Positions 34,358 to 46,200 of a stretch of 64,000 nucleotides of DNA are shown in pieces. Each line of letters opens with the position of its first letter. Position 1 is the first letter of the stretch. Both the position numbers and the translations under genes were made by a program. Source of the DNA: Spirodela intermedia. Taxonomy: Eukaryota > Streptophyta > Magnoliopsida > Alismatales > Araceae. The stretch is from NCBI GenBank assembly GCA_902729315.2, contig LR746270.1:7697221-7761220 (forward strand). The letters are read 5' to 3'. A model generated the notes under the pieces. It saw nothing but the letters and a program-made list of their open reading frames with translations. It was not told where the DNA came from and ran no database searches.

Positions 34358-35437
34358 ATTTAGTATAGAATAAAGAGAAACATCCAAAAATATAAAAAAT
34401 AGATTTTTCTTTTTAAAGAACCAATTCATTGCTCTTGATTTTCTATATAACCCACCTTTGGACCAATAATGATGATTATATTGTTCTGAAAAAATAGGCC
34501 AAGATCATTTGATAATTAGCATTCACTAGCAAGCTAAATCAAGTAAGATTGTTGAATCACATTCACTACCCTCCATCTAGATCAATGTTAATCCTGATTA
34601 GACACCAGCTTAAATGGTGGTAATTTTTCCCAACATTTGTCATCGATGGAAAGAAAACCCAAACAATAATCTAAGTAGGTTCTATAAATATGTTACACAT
34701 CTCACAAGAAAAATGTCTAAACAAGGAAATATCATCAGTGAGATAGCTAGAGCAGGGCACTGCCATTGACCAAAAGAATCTACTTAACCATTTTTTAATG
34801 AGTAACTAAATGTAAAAGCTTCACTAAGGCTGATTCTCACAAGAATCTTTTGTGATCTCCCCAAAAAGCTCAACTTTTTGTGCATCTGGTGGATGAATAT
34901 TTAATGATCGAATTGTATTGACATCCTCATTAATTCAGTTTCAATATTTTTCACTTGGCCATATGGTTACTTACCTAAATATATTAGAATAATAAAGTCA
35001 GAATTCAAGAAGATGAGACCATTGAACAAGAGCGGGAGGGACTTCTCGACCTAGTATGAATATTGCGCAGACCTAAAAAAGGCACGACCTAGTGAATATT
35101 ACATCATTATTATATTAAAGCTTCCTCTCTTCCAGGTGGTAAGTACAAGCCTATCCGACGGGAGTGAAGTAATTTTGAATTGACCGAAATACTTACTGCT
35201 CAGTAAAGCCTGTCGAAGAATTTTGAGGTTTTTTTCCGGATGGACCCTTCAAGTGGTCTGGTATTGCAAGGTGTTTTTAATTCCATTCACAATGGCTAGT
35301 CAGGAAGAAATGGAATCCATGATGTAGAGACCGTCTGTGGATTCCTAATGAAACTTCTGATGCGGGCATCCGAGAAGAACGTAATCTGTGATTCTTGATA
35401 AGTGCTCGGGTGGAGGTGAGAGAAGTTCTTACCCATC

Positions 35438-35439
<2 letters not shown>

Positions 35440-35483
<44 letters not shown>
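35440..35483. repeat. (CT)n microsatellite, about 22 units
   Basis: A CT run in intergenic DNA. A short open frame runs through it (35388-35657), but its core is only Ser-Leu repeats, so I do not call a gene. Confidence 0.9.
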
Positions 35484-35485
<2 letters not shown>

Positions 35486-38294
35486 CTCCTTCGGCTTTTT
35501 CTATTTGTTAAGTGAGCTAATCATCCACCAGCGAGTGCAGAACTCGTGTTTATCCAAAACCCAGATGCCTGATTGGGGGAATATGTATGTGTGGATTCCA
35601 CTTTGGTTTTGGTGCTTGTTTGGAAAGATACCTTCACATAGAGTAATTACCCACTAAAGATTTATGTTCCTTGTTAACTTTGCATCGTATAAGCATCATT
35701 CAAAATAATATTACCATTTTTTCGCCCACCCACCAGTTTAGTAGTTAGGCGGAGATGCCCCTTGTGTGTGAGATAGCCTCTCTTTGCGAATATTTTGCCA
35801 CAAGAGAATACTTCTCCTGATCATGATTTGTTACCCCTCGCATGATAAGATCAGCATTTTGGAACGAGCAAAAAAGAAATGCGGTGTAAAAGACTGAATC
35901 AGTCACAGTGGCCAGTCCAATTGGGTAAAAGGGCCATGATTTGATCACCTTCATTGGATGTGGAGGAGAGACGTGGAATTGAGTTTCTTTTTCTCTGTTT
36001 CGCAGACTTCAATTATCATTTAATACCCATTAATACACGGAAAAAAGGTTATCCAGAAATTAATCCAAATAAATGACATTGATGCATGGAAGTAGAGAGA
36101 GAGAGAGGGGATAATATTTATCACCCGTTGGATATATTTCTAAGGAAATAAGTCCCCTCTCCGGTAAGTAATCATCTCCAAATAGGGATTGAGAAAGACT
36201 AAAGACATGACAAAGAATCCTTCTGACACACGCCTTTCTTCCTGGGGATCCATGGGCTTCTTTATTTTGTTCTTCCTTCGCTAATTATCGTGCTTTATAA
36301 GCACTCTCCACTATGGGAAAGAGGGGGAGACGTTTGAGGAAACTGGGGACAAGGAAGGAGCAAAGGGATTTGGGTGGCAACCTGATTGAACACAAAGTTG
36401 CATGGTTTCGTTGAGTCTGAGAAACGAATCTTTGACCCGAAGATTTCAAGCCTTTCCTATGGTGAATCAGAGGAGGAAGTCTTAACAGACGGGAGAGAAC
36501 GGAGAATATTCTAGAGAGAGAAAGTTGAAGGGAAGGGTTCGATCCTTGGTGGACGGCATTGTGACAGCCCTAGAAGGGAGCTGAATGCCTCGAGTGCCTT
36601 CCTCCTCTGGAACTGTCAATCTGTTCGTTATGTGAGGGAGAGAAGGATGCATAAAGCGCAGGAAGGAACACGGAAAGGCATCACTGAGTTCATCCTTTAC
36701 GTTTATGTAAAAAATATGATTATTATTCGTGACTATAGTTTATGCTATCTGTAAATCTTTACATTAACAACAATTCTCTCTATCTCTCTCTCCGTCCCCT
36801 CCCCCTCTCTCTCCCTGCCCTCTTTGTCCATCTGCCTATCTACGTCTTTCCAACCCATGTCCTAACGAGTTTATTTAGGGTTTTCGCGTACCTCTGGGCC
36901 CTCCGAGTGAGGTGGTTTCTGCATCATCCCGAGATGACGACAAACAGGGAGGTAGCTGGGATAATGAGTCATGTGGGCCCATTGCATCCTCCCGTCCCTT
37001 ACGAGGGCAAAAACGACAATTCAGCCATACCGGCGATCAGGCGGCGGATCCGCCGAAGCTTCCTTTCTAAACTGGATCCCACGAGCACCGATGCCACGTG
37101 GCTCACTGCCTACTGCCCCTCGCCAGGCGTTCACCCCTGAACGGTCATCGTACCCCGCCATCATGGCCTCCGGCGAACGGAGAGCAGCGGCCAGGCAGTA
37201 TCGTCGGAGATTCGTCAACTCCGAGTCGACTCTCCGGAAGACATTCCCGCAGGGCAACCAATGGGGGTGTGGAGAGGTGGCTGAGAGGCCAGCTGATATC
37301 GAATATGAGATATCAAATCGTCATTCCCTCCCCCACGCCTAAACCCTTCTATCCCCAACCGATCTTCTCACTGAATCAGAGGTGCCAACCTTGATGTGAA
37401 GTGATGACGTTCTCGATGGGTATCTTGGTTCCGTTCAGTGGATTAAAGACGGCCTTATTGTATCATATGATACATAAGGACACCCAGCCCATCTTACATT
37501 GAGGGTCCTCCGATGACGGTTCTTCTTTGGATCACGAAAGGGGTGGTGGTGATTCTCTAAGTGTGGAAATACCAACTCGAAAAATGTTTGGATAAGATTT
37601 ATCATATATTGTTTAATTGATTCTCGCGTTAAATATAAGTACACGTTCTGCCTACCGTCGACTGATTTTCAGATTAAAAACCTAATTCTCTCATAGACTC
37701 ATGCATGAGAAAAATTATCGTTACAATCCTACTCAGGTAATTTATATGCCTTTATATGGTCATATTTAGCGACTTCAACATCAGCCTAGGGTAAGCTTTC
37801 GTCGATAATAGGAGTTAATTTATAACAAGCTAATGTCAAAATTAAAGAAAGTGACTATGTAACGGTTATTCTGGCTCAGTGTCGATTTGTTTATAGTTAG
37901 CCCGGTTAATTATCTAATATATTCAAAATCTTACACCACCACGAGTCAGATGCTGATGGGAACCTGTGGGGACGACCATGTTTAATTTGTCGTGAAGAGT
38001 GCATCTTGCAGAGAGGGAAAGACGAGCTCCACGGGCCGGGGAGGGCCTCTTCACCGTGGCATCACTTCGCACCCGCTCCCCTTGGCGTGTCCCCCGGCGG
38101 CTCCCAAGTCGCTTACCCACTAGGACAAGGTATATGGTTCAAGACCCTACATGCCACTCAACACTTGATACTCCTAGTGTTGCCAACACGTCGGAACCCA
38201 ACTCTCTCTCTCTCTCTCTCGACGTGCATGGGTCTTTCTGTTGTCCAAGGCTTCTAACTCTCCAAGTGTGTGAGGCCTCTTCAGGAGGAGGGAG

Positions 38295-38306
38295 TCCCAC
38301 GTGGGA
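38295..38306. promoter_or_regulatory. Perfect G-box palindrome upstream of the WAT1-like gene
   Basis: TCCCACGTGGGA is a perfect 12-base palindrome centred on CACGTG, the site for bHLH and bZIP factors. It sits about 90 bases upstream of the TATA box and 215 bases upstream of the ATG. Binding is inferred from sequence only. Confidence 0.55.
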
Positions 38307-38336
38307 TGGAAGGGTAAAGCTCAATCCAGCGGAGAG

Positions 38337-38343
38337 CGAGAGA

Positions 38344-38377
<34 letters not shown>
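38337..38377. repeat. (GA)n tract in the WAT1-like promoter
   Basis: A GA run lies between the G-box and the TATA box. In plants such tracts can act as GAGA elements bound by BBR/BPC proteins; that function here is inference. Confidence 0.85.
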
Positions 38378-38378
<1 letters not shown>

Positions 38379-38392
38379 GAGCCACCAAGAGC

Positions 38393-38400
38393 TATAAATA
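38393..38400 (+). promoter_or_regulatory. TATA box of the WAT1-like gene
   Basis: TATAAATA sits about 120 bases upstream of the ATG at 38520, directly after the GA tract. The expected start site is near 38428, giving a leader of about 90 bases. Confidence 0.75.
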
Positions 38401-38519
38401 TGTGGGTGGGTTGGCTATTTCCTTCTTAGGAGAAACACCAGCCACTAGCGGTGCTCCCTCTCCTCCTCTTCCTTCATCAGTGCTGTCAGCTATCCTTCGG
38501 CTCTCTCACCTCTGAAGCC

Positions 38520-39656
38520 ATGGCGAGTCAAGGGAGCAGCAGCAGCCTCATGCAGAGGCTCAAGCCCTACATCGCCATGATATCTCTCCAGTTCGGCTAT
38601 GCCGGTATGAACATCATCACCAAGAAGTCTCTCAACGGCGGCATGAGCCACTATGTCCTCGTCGTCTACCGCCACGCCTTCGCTACCCTCTCCATCGCCC
38701 CCTTCGCCATCTTCCTCGAGAGGTCCCTAAACTTTCCCCACCTCGAGTGACATCCTGAAGGCCTCCATGTAATGGGTTTCTCTTTCTTAACAGGAAGGTG
38801 AGGCCGAAGATGACCTTCGTGGTCTTCATGCAGATCTTCGTCTTAGCGATGTTAGGGTAAGCACAATTTCTTCCCCAGATTCCGTTTCGGTCGAGATTTA
38901 GTGAGGACGATGGCTTAAAGTTCGTGCGCTTCTCGCAGGCCGGTGATCGACCAGAACTTCTACTACGCCGGGTTGAAGTTCACCTCCCCAACCTTCTCCT
39001 GCGCCATGAGCAATATCCTACCCGCCATGACGTTCGTCATGGCTGTCCTCTGCAGGTAGGCGTCAGAATAATCTCACATTGAGAAAATGGAATTCAAATC
39101 ATGAGAGAGAATTTCCTGTGATGTGAGTAGGATGGAGAGGTTGGACATCAAAAGGGTGAGGTGCCAGGCGAAGGTTGCGGGTACTCTGGTGACAGTCGCG
39201 GGAGCCATGCTGATGACCCTCTACAAGGGACCGATTGTGGAGATGGTGTGGTCGAAGAATGTCCACGAGGCGGCAGCGAGCTCCGCGGCGGAGGTTGCGG
39301 CGGCAGACAAGGACTGGGTGAAAGGCTCCATCTTCCTCATCATAGCCACCTTGGCGTGGGCTGCTCTCTTCATCATCCAGGTACTCAGAATAAGGAAGAA
39401 AGAGGAAGCCCACCTAGAGAAGGAAAAAGACGGAGTAGCGAGGATTCCACTAGCCTCAAACGCCTAAACTAGCTTTTGTTCACAATTGTTAGGCGTTCAC
39501 CCTGAAAAGGTACTCGGCTCAGTTGTCCCTCACGACGTTGATATGCTTCGTGGGCACTCTACAAGCCATTGCCGTCACCTTCGTCATGGAACACAAGCCC
39601 TCTGCATGGGTCATCGGCTTCGACATGAATCTTCTAGCCGCTGCTTACGCGGTGAG

Positions 39657-39696
<40 letters not shown>

Positions 39697-40168
39697 AACT
39701 TTAACTGTTAATGAAAAGCAAACTTTAACTGCACGTTGTCGCGCAGGGGATTGTCACATCGAGCCTCGCGTACTACGTGCAAGGGCTGGTGATCCAGAGG
39801 AGGGGTCCAGTGTTTGCCTCAGCCTTCAGCCCCCTGATGATGATCATTGTGGCCATCATGGGCTCTTTTATCCTCGCAGAGAAGATCTACTTGGGAGGGT
39901 AATTCCTTTATCAACTTATCCTCTTCAGCATTCGGACCAAGACCTAATCAGAGCGTCTCTGACGTGCAGGATTCTGGGAGGAGTCCTGATAGTCGCGGGT
40001 CTCTACTCGGTACTGTGGGGAAAATACAAGGAAAGCCAGGAGAAAGAGCAGAGCCCCATCCCCTTGGCAACGAAGGGCGCGGAAGCTGATGCCCATGACG
40101 TCATGATGAGCATTGGAGCAGACGAGGGGAAGCAAGTCCTTGAACTGCCCGTGAAGCCAATGAAGTAG
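38520..40168 (+). CDS. WAT1-related (EamA/DMT family) transporter
   Basis: Predicted 380-residue membrane transporter of the plant drug/metabolite family, related to WAT1 and nodulin MtN21. Characterised members move auxin or amino acids across tonoplast or plasma membrane. Exons: 38520-38722, 38794-38856, 38939-39055, 39131-39380, 39493-39651, 39747-39898, 39970-40168; all have GT-AG borders and keep frame. The N-terminal EamA repeat starts KPYIAMISLQFGYAGMNI and includes GPVIDQNFYYAGLKFTSPTF. The second repeat includes SLAYYVQGLVIQRRGPVF and ends in GGILGGVLIVAGLYSVLWGK. About ten membrane segments are expected. The tail (EQSPIPLATK onward) is polar and likely cytosolic. Closest subfamily by eye is At1g21890/At4g08290-like; the substrate cannot be told from sequence. 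GA/CT tracts lie before the TATA box, in intron 5 and just after the stop. Confidence 0.92.
39655..39697. repeat. (CT)n microsatellite in WAT1-like intron 5
   Basis: The CT tract begins immediately after the donor GTGAGTC at 39652 and fills nearly half of this 95-base intron. It is interrupted by one TTT. Confidence 0.9.
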
Positions 40169-40199
40169 CCCAACGATACAGACCTATGTTTAGTATAGC

Positions 40200-40245
<46 letters not shown>

Positions 40246-42804
40246 TTGATTTCTCAGATTTCTCTCTATCATATTCCCTTTGTTTAATGCATCAAGACCT
40301 TTCTAATCCATCAAGAGATTCCTGGAATCCGCCTGAAATGCATTATTCATGGAATAGTGAACAGTGACGACTCGGGGGATCCCCCCCAACCCCTCGCACA
40401 CGCGGCCCAGTGGCTTCTGACTCTGGACTTCCTAGTGAGATTCCACTCATTCTCCGAACCAAGTGGCTTCTTCATCAGATAATCCATCTTCTCTTCGTCA
40501 GCTCAGCTCTCCAAGGAGAGTGCCACCTTGCTGGGTAAGCCCGGATGCTCGGCCCGGTCTCGTCCATGTTTACAGGGTTGAGTCTGAGCTTCAAGTGGCC
40601 CAGGCCAGGCTCAGCCGTTGACTCCACCCCCGCCCCCTCTCTCTTCCCAGCGTTACACGTGACATTGGATGGCGTGATAAGCCCTCAAGTTTGGGCGTTG
40701 ATCTCTGAACCCCTCCTTGATCGTCTCTAGCTTCTATCGATGGAATTAAAATATCAAGAAACTCAGTTTGGCACCAGCTTCGTTGAGAATCGTATCGGTG
40801 TTAACGAAAACAAAGCGGAAGGAATCAGATTCCCTGGGGACCCGGCCCTTCCAGACCTCATGAGATTGTTCCTGAAGAATCTCTTAATCGAGTGGATTCC
40901 CTGGCCCACCCTACGAACGACGTCATCCAATGAGCACTAGTGAAGCTGAGCAGATGACACGGTTTCTTGATTCCGAGACAACACTTGATGGGTGCGAGTG
41001 ATTCTTCTTCATCCTCTTGCCACAGATGACAAGCTCGAAGGAAAAATAAAGAGTTACATTCATGGATTCGTAATCAGTTGCTTTAAGCATATGGTCTAAA
41101 CGATTCTCCCTCTCTCTTATTCACTCTCTCTCTAAATCACAGCAAGAGAATCTCAGTATCAACGATCTGCATCCGTTTCTGCGATATCTTACTGCTCTCT
41201 GAAGTTGGACAACTTGAAGTGCCGTGGATCTTTCTGCAATTCTAGAGTGAGAGAAGGTACCTCTCTCTCTCTCTCTCGCGCGCGCGCGCTATCTCTCTTC
41301 ATGGCAGCATCCATCAGATTCTAATAAGACGTCGAAGACGTGTCAGTCGAAACAGCTAACGAGATCCCCGATGTCTCAACTTGTGAGATTAATAGCATCT
41401 ATCTATTCTCTCCGGATATTGTGGAATTCAGCTCAAAACGTCAACAGTTTATCAGACTATAGAACATTTGGGGATTAACCATGATAGCTCGCCAAAGCAT
41501 CTCCACAGGTGGCAGAATTCTATGCTTAAACCTTTTTTTCAGGGTGTCGCTGGATTCCATTCCCTTTCGTTCAAAAATTCTACTTTCGGTAATTCCATGC
41601 CCTCTCTATCTCACTGGATTCCATGTCCCTCCCTATCTCACTTACGTGCATTACTATTATCTTTATTATGTCTTGATACTGTGCCCATGAGTAAGATTAT
41701 TTAATCATGTGTTTAAAATTATGAATCTAACCTAATCCATTGCTAACTGATCATATATTTAATGATTTTATTATGTACCGTGTAAGAAAATTGCCAGGCT
41801 ATGACCCATTATGTTACATGGCATTGACCATATTAATAAAAAGTTGAAATATTTCAATAGACCATATTAATAGTTACGTAATGAGATCATCAAATCGTAT
41901 GATAACATATGAGCTGATTTTGGTCATTGAAGATTTGTTTGATGTAAACTATTTTCTTAGTTGATGTAAATAGTGTTATTTTATACAATTTCGATTTTTT
42001 CCATCGATGGTTTTGAATGCTTGACTATATATTTTTTGGAAATTTTGAGAAATTGATTTAAGTTCGATCAATATGGTCACGTTTAAAGAAATAATCTAGT
42101 AGAGTAGTTAAAATGTAAGCTTTTATTGTCTGTCATCATTGATGATCATTTTTGGATAAAAAATCCTTTGATTATTTAACACGAACATTAATTTATCTCA
42201 ATATACTTTGGTATTTATTCATCAATTATTTAGCCTGCCCATATTAATAAATACTGTAAAATCAAGAAAATATTGAAGTAATTTATAGTAAAAGAGACAC
42301 ATTAATTAGGATAATTGAATTTTGAGTTTAAATGTATGGGCTGATTGTAGAATGTGAACTAAAATTTAGGAAAACTATTATAGCATTATCTTTTGCGTTT
42401 AGTTATTAATCATTAGACGGTTTAATTCTATAAAAAATCATAGATAACTGTTATTTCATTTAACATAAATAACATCAGCTTATCTCTGGATCTTTCTTCT
42501 ATACCCATCAACTAGCTTACATACCTGTTACCAGTTATAGGAGAAGTGAATGTCAGAAATAAATGTCTCGACACTTCTGTAGAACAAATCTTACACGTGG
42601 AAACATCCCATGCATGGCCCAAAATACCTGGCTGATTACACTAAAATATGAGACGGATTCGTAGGCTCTCTCTCTCTCTCCCTCACGCACACGCACATCC
42701 AAGAATGTGACGAAGTAACAGTTCAACAGAAATCACTGTATTTCAGGTGCACACAGAATCTCTCTCTCTCTCTCGCTCTGTCTCTTGACTCCGTCCAGCA
42801 TCAT
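40169..42804. other. Intergenic between WAT1-like and MAP65 3' ends
   Basis: This is a tail-to-tail interval. It holds the WAT1-like 3' UTR with the GA tract, GC-mixed DNA to about 41340 with a CT-to-CG dinucleotide switch at 41262-41290, then AT-rich sequence. CT and CA-rich microsatellites near 42665-42785 fall in the expected MAP65 3' UTR. No gene or RNA is recognised. Confidence 0.55.
40202..40243. repeat. (GA)n microsatellite in WAT1-like 3' UTR
   Basis: About 21 GA units start 34 bases after the stop codon, so the tract is probably transcribed in the 3' UTR. Confidence 0.9.
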
Positions 42805-43210
42805 CTAAGGAGATGCAACCGACGACGCGTTGTGAGAGAAGGAATCATCCTTGGGGAGCGCGACGTAGTTCACGGGGATCGCGGCCGCGGCCGACTTGAC
42901 GCCTCCTCTCAGCTTTCTCGCCTTGCCGGAGGAGGTGGCGCCGCCGTGGCGGCCCAGCGGCGTCGAGATGCGGCAGCCCATCGGTGTCCCGGCGGCCATG
43001 TTGACGTTAGAGCTCTGGCCCAGCGGCTTCTTCCCCAAGAACGGCCTCATCGGACTGGGTTTGCTGCCGAACAGCATCTCCTGCTCCGCCACGAGCTGCT
43101 CTTGCAGCTTCTTTTCCTCCTAAATAGAAACGGGGAGACCAAAAGCACCTTCTTCACAGACTATAACATTAAAAATAAGAAAGAGAGAAAGAGATGATGA
43201 TGATGATGAT

Positions 43211-43283
<73 letters not shown>

Positions 43284-46200
43284 GTCAAAATCTAATCTAG
43301 AAAGGGAAACGTTAGGAAAATAAACAGCGGAGCTCACCCTTGATCGCCGTTTGTCCTCCTCTCTCTGATGCCTCATCAGAGCGTACTCCTCTAAGGTGTC
43401 CAGAAGCCTCTCCTACAGAAAGGGATTCATCCATTAAATGACCTTCATGACGCAGGTTTATGAAAGAGAGGGCAACGTCTTTGAGGCTAAACCTTATCAT
43501 ACAGGAAAAGGCACGTTCTTTCTTTCTCCCAGACCTTGATCTTTCCCATCAAGCTCTCCACAATGGCTGCCCTCGGGTATTAGCCGTCACAAGATAACGA
43601 AACAGGAAGTCAACGTATCAAAGTTTTGCCGATGCGTGAAGACATTCGTGGATTTATATATGCATTTAAATAAAAGGACACGCTCATGAAGTCTCCGAGA
43701 ATAATCACTTGTAAAGGATTTTCATTGCAGAAAATAAGGTACTCAAGCAGTAAACAGGCACTGGTTCCAACAGAAGACTTCTAAGAATACACGAGGATTG
43801 AAGAATGGTCAAAATATGATGATTCTTTCCAGTAATGTTCTCGTTATTCTGTCATCTCCCTTCATCTATGTTCTCTCCTTACCAGCGTAGAAGCAACTCT
43901 TATAGACACATAAAATTCAGAACCCACGGTGGAAAAAAAATGCCTACAGTATGGTAATCTCATAGAGCAGTGTATAGACAAGCCTGTCACAGATTTAACT
44001 CAGAAGTCTTGCTAATTCTTCTGCATCTGGGTGAAGCTCGCTTTTAATATAAATCTAAGATCCAAAAAAATCTTAGGTCTAAGTTCTAAGTAATATTCAC
44101 ATTTCCAAAAGAATCCTTGATTCTCTCCATTTTATCACGATGATGGTTGCATTAGCTTTTCCCACGTCCAGATAATTCCTCTCCGATCCAGTGAAGGTCA
44201 CTACAAGCTATTGTTTTGGGAAAATCAGTAATAAAGTTGAAAATTACAAACTCACATGGTATTTTTCCGACCAATTTTCGAGCTTTCTCCGCACGCTTAA
44301 GATTTTTATGAGCTCCTCGGCCTGCATTATAGCGATTTTGATCCTGCAAAACCAGTGAATCTCTACTCAGAATGAGAAAATTACTCATAACGTCATAAAA
44401 AGTTCGAGCTCAATGGTAAAATGTATCTTTCCGTTAACTAAATATAGAGTACCTGACATGAGAATCTGTATAGATTCTTATAAAGATTGAAATTCTCTAG
44501 CACAAATTAAATAATTTACTTCAGGCTGGAGTACCAAAACATGAAATTTATGCCAGTCACAGCCAACTACTTCCTTTTCTTAAAAATTGGAGCTACACCA
44601 CATCCCATCCAATTGCAGGTCAATGGGATTAGGAGCACCGTATGAACTATCTTGTGATTGATTAAAGACTTGTTTTGTTGGCTCCTGAGACATTTCTTGG
44701 TGAATTTTGAATATCTAAAAACATGTTTAAAGCAGGTGCATTTAAGTCGCTTGACATAGATTTTGACTTTTCATGCCAAAAGAGAAAATCTTCAAATGGG
44801 AAAATACTAGGGGATTTCTATCTCGTAGTTATAAGTTATGAGAAATTTTACCCATCTATCATATTTGACAGACATCTATTTCTCTAATCTAATAACGTCG
44901 CCCTCTTAAAAATTCCAATGAAACAATGTGTTTACAAATCTATTGATTTATGCACACCGTTAACACTTCTATGTAGTACGAATTTCTCAGAGAAGTGAAA
45001 CAAAATGATGTAAACTATTACTGAGACATAATCACGAAAATTTCTAGAACAATCCCGTCTTCACTGACCTTTTCATAATCATCAAGCCAGAGCTCTTCTT
45101 CGGAAGCAAATATCCATTTCTGCACTTTATCCAAAATCTCCTTTCTGCTTAGAGCTTGCTCTATAGCCTTTTTAATCTGATCATCCATGCCTAGAAGGAG
45201 CTCTGAAAGATCAAGTTTACCTATAAGACAATTTCAAACCACAGGTCATTAAATGGCCAAGGGATGTATTTCAGACGCAATTGCCCAAGTATCCGAAACA
45301 AGAGGTCTCAATGCCGGTAAAAATAAATATAGAAAGAATAATCTACCTTTATTTTATTACACAGAATATTATTAAAATATTTGCTTCGAAATTAAACACA
45401 TACATGCTGTTATAAGATTCAGGACTGGTATTGACGAACAGCAGAGTTCGAGAAGAAACTTTTGATAGAGAACATGAATCGTTAAATTAAAATGCCAAGA
45501 CAGCTAATATGAAAACCTAGGGAGGATTAAATGAAGAAAGTCTCTTGGTATTTTGGCCAGAAAAATAGAAACGGCCATCGTTCATTAATGCAGAAACATT
45601 AATGAACACCAAACCACAATTGAATTCACAGTTCTGAATTTTCATTCCAAAAATATAGATCAAAATATAATATTGAAATGAAAAAAGAAAAATAAATGTC
45701 ATGAGACCAAAGACAAACCAGATTCAATGACATCAATAAGTGCCTGTCGTGTTTCTTCACCATTAGTATCAATGTGAACCCCTTTATATATTGCTTCAAG
45801 CTCAAGCTGCTTTTTCAAAATGAGCTCTTTCATTTTTCTAGATTTAAGGGCATTGAGCTTATCCACTTCCGTTTGAGTCTGTCAGGAAAAATGTCGAACA
45901 TGAATTGACAACCGATTGTTTAAAAAATACAGAGCCAACATAAAAAAATTTTGTAATAAAAATCGGTTAACTACCTGCTCAATCACACCCATTGACAGGC
46001 ATCCCTTATCAAGTACCTCGTCAACAGATAGAGATAGTAAACGGGTTACGAATTCAAACTTTTTTTGTTCTTCTAAAGGTGTCTCCATAAGGTGCCATAA
46101 CTCAATGAGAGTACCACCCAAATCTTGAAGCTGCAAATAGAATTTGAATATACCTTATTCATATTTCCATCTACATCTAAAAGAAATCACTGACATGCTT

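Larger units (their letters stand above)
29222..38519. other. 9.3 kb intergenic region without a recognised gene
   Basis: The stretch is mostly AT-rich with only short chance frames. Notable contents are a 20-bp tandem repeat (34258-34357), a CT microsatellite (35440-35483), a GC-richer island at about 36870-37340 with overlapping open frames but no known domain, and the WAT1 promoter at its right end. I saw no complete transposon, tRNA or rRNA gene. The first few hundred bases are probably bZIP 3' UTR. Confidence 0.55.

Noticed and set aside
36520-36560. GGTTCGATCC resembles a tRNA T-loop/B box
   Set aside because: No A box or cloverleaf can be drawn upstream at tRNA spacing.
37268-37340. 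GGAGAGGTGGCTGAGAGGCC resembles the 5' part of a plastid-type serine tRNA
   Set aside because: The anticodon arm, T-loop and acceptor pairing do not follow; similarity ends after about 20 bases.
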